A DNA stretch of 5,205 bases from SAR116 cluster bacterium (GTDB lineage: Bacteria > Pseudomonadota > Alphaproteobacteria > Puniceispirillales > Puniceispirillaceae), in assembly GCA_002700485.1 (NCBI GenBank), contig PADU01000007.1, positions 13,134 to 18,338 on the forward strand, in the 5' to 3' direction. The notes beneath the pieces are model-generated. The model ran no database searches and was not told the origin of the DNA. It worked only from the letters and a program-made list of their open reading frames with translations. This document shows positions 1 to 5,205 of this stretch, one piece after another (the stretch's first letter is position 1; each line of letters opens with the position of its first letter). The translations under genes and the position numbers were made by a program.

Positions 1-240
<240 letters not shown>

Positions 241-284
241 GGTATGCCCTAGACAGTTGTGCAATATTTAAATGAGGGCACAGA

Positions 285-1280
285 ATGAAAGCAGTTGTAT
301 ACACAGGCGATAACAGCGCAGAATACACAGATGTGGATAGCCCTGTTGTGCAGGATGGACAGACCAGAGTTGATCTGTCTTTTTGTGGGATTTGCGGATC
401 CGACATGCATGCTTGGCATGGACATGATGAAAGACGGGTCCCTCCGCTTGTGCTGGGACACGAAGCTGTTGGCCGGGCTAAAGATGGCCCCTATGAAGGC
501 CATTTAGTCGCGATCAACCCGCTGATGCGATGCAGGACTTGTCCGTCGTGTCAAACAGGTGATGAACATCTTTGTGCTTCGCGTGAGCTGATTGGTATGC
601 GGGTTCCCGGCGCTTTTGCTGAAGAAGTCGCTATTGACAGCACCAATCTGATGGTTCTGCCTGAGGATGTTTTGCTTAGCGATGTGGCATTAGCTGAACC
701 GCTGGCTTGCGCACTACATACGGTTCAACTTGGCCAAGCGGCGTTGTCTGTGCCGCTGCCAGACTCGCGACTAGTTATTTTGGGGGGTGGGGCGATTGGT
801 CTGCTATGCGCACTTGCCGCACAATATTATGGCTGCAGTGAAATTCTAATTGCGGAAACCAACCCGATTAGGAATAAGATTCTGGAACAGGTTACGCAAG
901 CGACAACCTATAACCCGCTGGAGGGTGTGCCAGAAGCCGCACAGAATTGTGATTTGATTATTGATGCAGTTGGTTCTGCGGCCACACGAAGTGCATCATC
1001 TGCTTTGGTAAGACCTGGCGGAGTGATTGTTCATATCGGTCTGCAGGATAATCTTGATGGGCTGGATACTCGCCGCATAACTCTGCAGGAAATCACTTTT
1101 CAAGGCAGCTATTGTTACCGGGACAGTGACTTTGCACTGGCAGTTGACCTGCTTGTCAACAAAACTATAACAGGGGCGGGTTGGACAGAGGTGCGGGCGA
1201 TGGCGGATGGTCCACAGGCATTTATGGATATTGATGAAGGTCGTGCTGGGCCAAAAATCATTCTTAATACAGTTCCTTGA
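285..1280 (+). CDS. Zinc-dependent medium-chain alcohol/polyol dehydrogenase
   Basis: A 331-residue cytoplasmic oxidoreductase of the medium-chain (sorbitol/threonine dehydrogenase-like) superfamily, slightly short of the usual 340-350. The GroES-like N-terminal domain carries CGICGSD with catalytic-zinc Cys37, GHE with His59-Glu60, and AEP with Glu138 as a probable further ligand. Structural-zinc cysteines 83, 86, 89 and 97 are all present. The Rossmann domain begins with VILGGGAIG (about 164-172), and acidic Glu191 at the end of the second strand favours NAD over NADP. The C-terminal part ends in the family-typical DEGRAGPKIIL. The start is supported by GAGGG at 274-278, six bases before the ATG. 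It lies 44 bp after the HisD-family gene with no promoter or terminator evident between them, so co-transcription is likely and the two may oxidise successive or alternative hydroxyls of one substrate. The exact substrate is not determinable. The last 166 bp are overlapped on the other strand by the hydrolase frame. Confidence 0.93.
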   Translation: MKAVVYTGDNSAEYTDVDSPVVQDGQTRVDLSFCGICGSDMHAWHGHDERRVPPLVLGHEAVGRAKDGPYEGHLVAINPLMRCRTCPSCQTGDEHLCASRELIGMRVPGAFAEEVAIDSTNLMVLPEDVLLSDVALAEPLACALHTVQLGQAALSVPLPDSRLVILGGGAIGLLCALAAQYYGCSEILIAETNPIRNKILEQVTQATTYNPLEGVPEAAQNCDLIIDAVGSAATRSASSALVRPGGVIVHIGLQDNLDGLDTRRITLQEITFQGSYCYRDSDFALAVDLLVNKTITGAGWTEVRAMADGPQAFMDIDEGRAGPKIILNTVP

Positions 1281-2173
1281 ATAAGGGTCGATGTGCTAGA
1301 CTCAAACATGGAGGTAAAGGCCTGTTCAGGCCGCCGGCGCCAATGTCCATCTGCAACAGCCTTAAAAAAAGACAGAATATCTTGACTGAACTGATCTGGC
1401 ATTTCCAGATTCAGCAAATGACCTGATTGCGGATAAATTTTTAGACCTGCCAGAGGCAGGGTCCTTTTCAGCCACAAATTTACGTCCAGACAAGGTTCGT
1501 CCTCGTCACCGCATAAAAGCAGCACAGGCAGGGTCTGGCGGGTCAGCTGGTCTGCAAAGTCGTGTAGACTAGGGCGTTTGGCCTGCACTTCTGAAAGCGT
1601 ATAGGCAGCGCCAACATAAGGCCGGTCACTCAGATGCTGTCGAAATTTCTGCCATGCAGCCTCATTTTTATGCTTTAGCTGAATACGGTTCGGGGCAGAG
1701 GCCATACCCTCTGCAGGAATTTGTCTATACTTGAAAATTCGTTCTGCGCTGGTGACAGAATCCCGAATAAAAGCCTCTCTCGTCGGCGGGTGCGCGCCGG
1801 ATCCGCCACTGGCGCAGACAACAGACAAACAGCGTTCAGGCGCAGTCAGCCTTAGCATCAGCGCAATATAGCCTCCCATGCTGAGACCCACAATATGTGC
1901 CTTTTCGATCTGAAGATTGTCAAGCAGGGCAATCACATCATCACGGTTTTCCTTCCAGCCATAGGCATCTGCTGTTTCCGGCACGTCAGATGGCGGATAG
2001 CCACGTGCGTTCAATGCAAGTGTTCTGAAAAGGCTGCCATGGTGACTTAGGTAGTTAATCTGATAATCCCAAGATCGCGCATCACCGCCGAATTCATGTA
2101 AGAAGATTACAGCTTCACCTGCGCCTCTATCGCGGTAATACAGATTAATGCCCTGATTGGTGAAAGATGGCAT
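1115..2173 (-). CDS. Alpha/beta-hydrolase with anomalous C-terminal extension
   Basis: The frame encodes 352 residues. The core, residues 1 to about 278, is a complete alpha/beta-hydrolase: oxyanion-hole HEFGG at 26-30, NARGYPPSD at 55-63, nucleophile elbow GLSMGG with Ser98, acid in GDEDEP (Asp225, or Asp223), and base in SGH with His252. There is no signal peptide, so it is probably cytoplasmic. Relatives include esterases, enol-lactonases and C-C bond hydrolases; the substrate cannot be told. AGGA (complement of 2181-2184), seven bases upstream, supports the ATG. The family normally ends near FFKAVADGHWRRRPE, about residues 269-283. Here the frame continues about 70 residues more, and residues 298-352 are antisense to the 3' end of the dehydrogenase and look compositionally random (rich in Ser, Ala, Pro). 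The natural stop may be lost or displaced by an indel; the true 3' end could lie near 1300-1330. The gene is convergent with the dehydrogenase and divergent from speA. Confidence 0.85.
   Translation of the reverse strand: MPSFTNQGINLYYRDRGAGEAVIFLHEFGGDARSWDYQINYLSHHGSLFRTLALNARGYPPSDVPETADAYGWKENRDDVIALLDNLQIEKAHIVGLSMGGYIALMLRLTAPERCLSVVCASGGSGAHPPTREAFIRDSVTSAERIFKYRQIPAEGMASAPNRIQLKHKNEAAWQKFRQHLSDRPYVGAAYTLSEVQAKRPSLHDFADQLTRQTLPVLLLCGDEDEPCLDVNLWLKRTLPLAGLKIYPQSGHLLNLEMPDQFSQDILSFFKAVADGHWRRRPEQAFTSMFESSTSTLIQGTVLRMIFGPARPSSISINACGPSAIARTSVQPAPVIVLLTSRSTASAKSLSR
1319..1332. other. Perfect 6-bp inverted repeat (possible hairpin) between convergent genes
   Basis: GGCCTG and CAGGCC flank TT, so the transcript could fold with a 4-5 bp stem and a small GTTC loop. 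It sits 39 bp beyond the dehydrogenase stop and just where the hydrolase domain should end. On the minus strand it is followed by TTTACC, on the plus strand by no T-tract, so it is at best a weak terminator. It also lies inside the hydrolase frame (RRPEQA codons), so coding constraint or chance may explain it. Confidence 0.2.
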
Positions 2174-2207
2174 GTTATTTTCCTGTCTACCTGGTTTTGG
2201 GTTTCGT

Positions 2208-2236
2208 TTTAAATCGCCTGACTACTCTGCCGTCAA
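2208..2236 (-). promoter_or_regulatory. Predicted sigma70-type promoter for the hydrolase gene
   Basis: On the minus strand TTGACG (complement of 2231-2236, five of six matches to the -35 consensus) is followed by exactly 17 bp and then TTTAAA (complement of 2208-2213, four of six matches to the -10 consensus). Transcription would start near 2201, giving a leader of roughly 28 bases containing the AGGA ribosome-binding site before the ATG at 2173. Position, spacing and orientation agree with the hydrolase being separately transcribed. This is a motif prediction only. Confidence 0.5.
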
Positions 2237-2253
2237 TAATACAGCGCCGTCAA
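2229..2253. repeat. Direct repeat GCCGTCAA, two copies 17 bp apart
   Basis: GCCGTCAA occurs at 2229-2236 and again at 2246-2253. One copy contains the predicted -35 hexamer of the hydrolase promoter and the other lies one and a half helical turns upstream of it. It could be a pair of regulator half-sites or a duplicated -35-like element; chance is possible with only two 8-base copies. Confidence 0.3.
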
Positions 2254-2300
2254 ATCAATGGCAGGGGTGAACAGGGCAATGGCAACGCTTGCGCATTTTA

Positions 2301-2329
2301 TTGGCTTTTTTGCAATTTTTCGTTATGTA
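2301..2329 (+). promoter_or_regulatory. Weak candidate promoter for speA
   Basis: TTGGCT at 2301-2306 (four of six matches to the -35 consensus) and a poor -10-like TATGTA at 2324-2329 are separated by 17 bp of T-rich sequence, upstream of the speA start at 2401. The match is poor. A promoter is expected somewhere in 2174-2400 because the upstream gene is divergent, but its exact place is not clear. Confidence 0.2.
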
Positions 2330-2337
2330 TCTCAGCC

Positions 2338-2355
2338 TGACACGGCACGCTGTCA
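2338..2355. promoter_or_regulatory. Short inverted repeat upstream of speA, possible operator
   Basis: TGACA at 2338-2342 and TGTCA at 2351-2355 form a five-base dyad with an 8-bp spacer, ending immediately before the upstream in-frame ATG at 2356 and 46 bp before the preferred start. Its place just downstream of the candidate promoter would suit a repressor site, but the arms are short and no known regulator motif is recognised. Confidence 0.2.
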
Positions 2356-2386
2356 ATGACCTTGCCAGATCAGGCAGATATAGCTG

Positions 2387-2393
2387 AAAAGGG
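2387..2393 (+). promoter_or_regulatory. Ribosome-binding site that decides the speA start
   Basis: AAAAGGG lies seven bases before the ATG at 2401. The earlier in-frame ATG at 2356 has no purine-rich Shine-Dalgarno sequence in the preceding 15 bases and follows the TGACA/TGTCA dyad directly. The internal ATG is therefore preferred. Confidence 0.55.
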
Positions 2394-2400
2394 TCAGAGT

Positions 2401-4287
2401 ATGAGCACAGATATCTACGGTATCCATGACTGGGGTGACGGGCTTTTAAGGATTTTAGAGAATGGCCATATCGGGCTGTGTCATCCTCAACGACCAGAGG
2501 CTGAACCCACAGATTTGCTCAGCCTTGTGGAGAATCTTAGCCAGCGCGGCATTGCCACACCTGTTCTGATTAGGGTCACTGATTTTCTGAAACGCCGGAT
2601 TGAAGAAATTAACCTCAGCTTTGCTGATGCGATTTCTGAAATGGACTATAAAGGCCGGTATCAGGGTGTTTTTCCGGTCAAGGTTAATCAGCAGGCTGAG
2701 GTAATTGAGCGTATCGCTGATTATGGCCATCCCTATAATTTCGGTTTTGAGGTTGGGTCCAAAGCTGAATTGCTAATTGCGTTGTCTTTGAATCTGCCAG
2801 CAGAGGCAGCAATAATTTGTAATGGGATAAAAGACAGTGAATTTCTGAATCTGGCGGCCTCCTCTCTTAAACTTGGCTTTAATATCTTCATTGTTCTGGA
2901 AAGCCCTCGTGAGCTAGAACTGGTCCTAGATGTTGTGAAAAACACAGATGTGCGACCCCAGTTGGGCGTGCGCATTAAACTGACCAACACAGTTAGCGGA
3001 AACTGGGCAGAATCAAGTGGTGACAGATCAACTTTTGGTCTGACCATTGCGCAGATTATGGATGTGATTGAAACGCTGAAGGCGGAAGGGTATCTTGATT
3101 GTCTGTGCCTGCAGCATTCCCATCTGGGCAGTCAGGTCCCCAACATTATAGAGATCAGAAAATCAGTTCAGGAAGCCTGCCAGTTCTTTGCAGAATTGCG
3201 GCGTGAGGGTGTTCCATTACGCTATCTTGATCTGGGCGGCGGGCTCGGGATTGACTACACTGGTGAGAAAACAGCGTCAGCTAATTCAATAAACTATACC
3301 CTGCGTGAATATTGCCTGAATATAATTGAAACTGTCAAAGATATGATGGATGTGAATGAGGTTGAGCATCCGGTTATCATCACAGAAAGTGGCCGGGCGT
3401 GTGTGGCGCAGTCATCGCTGCTGATTTTTAATGTCTTAGAAGCAACACATTTTGACAGTGAGATAGAGGTTATTGCCCAAGATGATGATCATCCTTATCT
3501 GCTGAAAATGCTTGAAATCCAGACTTACTTGACGCGCGAGCGTGTGCAGGAATGCTGGAATGATCTGAAATATTATCGTGATGAAATCCGCGCCTTATTC
3601 AGGCGTAATCAGGTTTCGCTTGCGGTCACAGCGCGTTCTGAACGGGCTTATCTGTATCTGATCATGAAAATCAAGCAGGTGCTGCGCGATCCAGAAGCAA
3701 TGACAGAGGATATGAAACAGGCCCTTGTTCAGGTTGCCGATATCTATCATTGTAATTTCAGCTTGTTCCAGTCTCTGCCTGATGTATGGGCGATTGACCA
3801 GATTCATCCGCTGGCCCCTTTGCAGCGTCTGCATGAACCCCCGCAGCGTGTTGCGATTCTAAGTGACATTACCTGTGATTCAGATGGCAAGATCGATAAA
3901 TTTGTTCTGGGTGACGGCGTTTCTGATACCTTGCCGGTTCATGATCTCAAAGCTGATGAGGACTATTTTCTGGGCGTGTTTTTCATTGGCGCATATCAGG
4001 AAACACTTGGTGATTTACATAATCTGTTTGGTGATACCAATGTGGTCACGATCGGTCTGGATGACGCTGGCGGATTTGAAATCCTTAAAGAACAGGATGG
4101 GGATACAATTTATGAAGTGCTGTCCTATGTTGAGTATGAGCCAAAAAGATTATTATCGTCATTCAAAGCGATTGTCGAAACAGCTGTGAAAAAGGGTAAG
4201 GTCAGTCCAGCAGATAGGCGCCAGATGATAAAAGCTTATACAGATAGTCTGAATGGCTATACCTATTTCGAACATTCAGATAACTAA
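2401..4287 (+). CDS. speA: Biosynthetic arginine decarboxylase (SpeA)
   Basis: A PLP-dependent fold-III decarboxylase that converts arginine to agmatine and CO2, the first step of the arginine route to putrescine and spermidine; probably cytoplasmic. From the ATG at 2401 it has 628 residues, near the 630-660 of the family (643 from the alternative ATG at 2356). Numbered from 2401: IYGIHDWGDG near the N terminus matches the SpeA opening; FPVKVNQ holds the PLP lysine (Lys94); FEVGSKAEL at about 116-124; HSHLGSQ with His241; glycine loop LDLGGGLGIDY at 276-286 for the PLP phosphate; TESGR at 328-332; and DITCDSDGKID with the catalytic Cys492 and substrate-binding aspartates. FIGAYQE and LGDLHNLFGDTN close the C-terminal barrel domain. 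All expected active-site elements are intact. It is followed after 45 bp by a carboxyspermidine dehydrogenase, suggesting a polyamine operon. Enzymes of this fold also include diaminopimelate and ornithine decarboxylases, but length and motifs are specific to SpeA. Confidence 0.96.
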   Translation: MSTDIYGIHDWGDGLLRILENGHIGLCHPQRPEAEPTDLLSLVENLSQRGIATPVLIRVTDFLKRRIEEINLSFADAISEMDYKGRYQGVFPVKVNQQAEVIERIADYGHPYNFGFEVGSKAELLIALSLNLPAEAAIICNGIKDSEFLNLAASSLKLGFNIFIVLESPRELELVLDVVKNTDVRPQLGVRIKLTNTVSGNWAESSGDRSTFGLTIAQIMDVIETLKAEGYLDCLCLQHSHLGSQVPNIIEIRKSVQEACQFFAELRREGVPLRYLDLGGGLGIDYTGEKTASANSINYTLREYCLNIIETVKDMMDVNEVEHPVIITESGRACVAQSSLLIFNVLEATHFDSEIEVIAQDDDHPYLLKMLEIQTYLTRERVQECWNDLKYYRDEIRALFRRNQVSLAVTARSERAYLYLIMKIKQVLRDPEAMTEDMKQALVQVADIYHCNFSLFQSLPDVWAIDQIHPLAPLQRLHEPPQRVAILSDITCDSDGKIDKFVLGDGVSDTLPVHDLKADEDYFLGVFFIGAYQETLGDLHNLFGDTNVVTIGLDDAGGFEILKEQDGDTIYEVLSYVEYEPKRLLSSFKAIVETAVKKGKVSPADRRQMIKAYTDSLNGYTYFEHSDN

Positions 4288-4332
4288 GTTGAGCTATCTG
4301 AGAAACCCAGCCAAAAAAGAGGTGTGATATCC

Positions 4333-5205
4333 ATGACCAAGATTCTTGTTATTGGCGCTGGCGGCGTCGGATCTGTTGCCACACATAAAATGGCTATGCT
4401 GCAAGATGTGTTCAGCGACATCACGCTGGCTAGCCGCCGTGAAGTGAAATGCAAAGATATTGCAGACTCTGTGATGGCCAGGGTGGGGCGCCAGATTCAG
4501 ACAGCTGAACTTAACGCGGACGATACAAATGCTACCGCTCGCCTGATCGAAAAAACTGAAGCAGAACTGGTGGTGAATTTAGCACTTCCCTATCAGGATT
4601 TAACCATTATGGAGGCGTGCCTGAAAGCCGGCGCGCATTATCTGGATACAGCGAATTATGAACCGGTTGATGAAGCCAAATTTGAATATCAATGGCAGTG
4701 GGCCTATCAGGAAAGGTTTGAAAAAGCTGGGCTGATGGCCCTGTTGGGTTCAGGTTTTGACCCCGGCGTAACCAACGTCTTCACCGCCTTTACAAAAAAA
4801 CATTTGGTCAGCCAGATGCATACCCTCGACATACTCGATTGTAATGGCGGTGATCATGGCCAGCATTTTGCCACCAATTTTAATCCTGAAATTAACATCC
4901 GCGAAGTTACCGCCCCGGCTCGTCACTGGCAGGACGGAGTGTGGATAGAAACGCCTGCCCTGTCAACAAGGCACAGCTTTGATTTTCCGAAGGTCGGTTC
5001 CCGCAATATGTATCTGATGTATCATGAAGAGCTTGAATCATTATCAAAACATTATCCTGAACTGCAGCGTGCCCGTTTCTGGATGACCTTTGGTGAGTCC
5101 TATTTAACGCATCTTGAGGTGTTACAAAATGTTGGGCTGACATCAATTGAGCCGATCCTATATCAGGGCCGTGAAATTGTGCCTCTGCAATTTTTGAAAG
5201 CTGTT
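4333..5205 (+). CDS. Carboxynorspermidine/carboxyspermidine dehydrogenase, 3' end outside window
   Basis: The frame is open from the ATG to the last base, giving 291 residues; the family is about 400 long, so roughly the last quarter is missing. It belongs to the saccharopine dehydrogenase-like superfamily. The enzyme condenses aspartate semialdehyde with putrescine (or diaminopropane) and reduces the imine with NADPH, forming carboxyspermidine (or carboxynorspermidine). Seen: N-terminal dinucleotide-binding GAGGVGS at 8-14, DTANYEP at about 105-111, GSGFDPGVTNVF at 139-150, GGDHG at 172-176, the diagnostic ATNFNPEINIREVTAP run at about 180-195, and RFWMTFG at 248-254. The NPEINIREVTAP block separates it from true saccharopine dehydrogenases. 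AGAGGTG at 4318-4324, eight bases before the ATG, is a good ribosome-binding site. With SpeA upstream, putrescine is the likely amine acceptor and spermidine the likely final product; this is inference. An NspC-type decarboxylase is expected next. Confidence 0.92.
   Translation, partial: MTKILVIGAGGVGSVATHKMAMLQDVFSDITLASRREVKCKDIADSVMARVGRQIQTAELNADDTNATARLIEKTEAELVVNLALPYQDLTIMEACLKAGAHYLDTANYEPVDEAKFEYQWQWAYQERFEKAGLMALLGSGFDPGVTNVFTAFTKKHLVSQMHTLDILDCNGGDHGQHFATNFNPEINIREVTAPARHWQDGVWIETPALSTRHSFDFPKVGSRNMYLMYHEELESLSKHYPELQRARFWMTFGESYLTHLEVLQNVGLTSIEPILYQGREIVPLQFLKAV

Noticed and set aside
249..503. Open frame of 84 codons on the minus strand
   Set aside because: Lies antisense across the start of the dehydrogenase, whose zinc motifs fix the plus frame; no recognisable domain.
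295..507. Second plus-strand frame inside the dehydrogenase
   Set aside because: Out-of-frame shadow of a well-supported gene with no domain character.
1308..1385. Small plus-strand ORF starting ATGGAGGTAAAG in the convergent region
   Set aside because: No ribosome-binding site before it, short and basic, and antisense to conserved end of the hydrolase domain.
2455..3047. Two minus-strand frames (2455-2730 and 2733-3047) opposite speA
   Set aside because: Antisense to conserved SpeA catalytic-domain codons; no ribosome-binding support or family resemblance.
3595..4189. Minus frame at 3595-3834 and plus frame at 3863-4189 within speA
   Set aside because: Both are shadows of the SpeA C-terminal half, which is intact in its own frame.
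4288..4332. Possible terminator between speA and the next gene
   Set aside because: The A-rich stretch belongs to the ribosome-binding region of the next gene; no stem followed by a T-run is seen.
4907..5146. Minus-strand frame of 79 codons at the right end
   Set aside because: Antisense to the carboxyspermidine dehydrogenase, whose INIREVTAP and RFWMTFG motifs fix the plus frame.

Overview
The window looks like ordinary chromosomal DNA of a Gram-negative bacterium, most likely a marine-type alphaproteobacterium of moderate GC (mid to upper 40s by eye). That placement is inferred from gene content and protein flavour; no rRNA or marker gene fixes it. No RNA gene, mobile element, CRISPR array or phage feature is visible.

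Left part (1-1280, + strand): the last 79 codons of a histidinol-dehydrogenase-family enzyme, then after 44 bp a complete zinc-dependent medium-chain dehydrogenase. The two probably form the end of a catabolic operon that oxidises a polyol or hydroxy-acid-type substrate in two NAD-linked steps. The substrate cannot be read from this sequence.

Middle (1115-2173, - strand): a convergent alpha/beta-hydrolase with a complete Ser-Asp-His triad. Its reading frame runs about 60 codons past the expected end of the domain and overlaps the dehydrogenase antisense by 166 bp, so its 3' end is suspicious (lost stop or indel). It has a well-formed sigma70-type promoter at 2208-2236.

Intergenic 2174-2400: a divergent control region holding the hydrolase promoter, a repeated GCCGTCAA element 17 bp apart, and small inverted repeats before speA.

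Right part (2401-5205, + strand): biosynthetic arginine decarboxylase (SpeA), then after 45 bp the first 291 codons of a carboxynorspermidine/carboxyspermidine dehydrogenase that runs off the window edge. Together they suggest spermidine synthesis from arginine: arginine to agmatine (SpeA), agmatine to putrescine (enzyme not in the window), putrescine plus aspartate semialdehyde to carboxyspermidine (second gene), then decarboxylation by an NspC-type enzyme expected just downstream. This is the S-adenosylmethionine-independent spermidine route. No clearly novel system is seen. The most notable points are the SpeA-carboxyspermidine pairing, the antisense-overlapping hydrolase tail and the non-histidine HisD-like/ADH pair.
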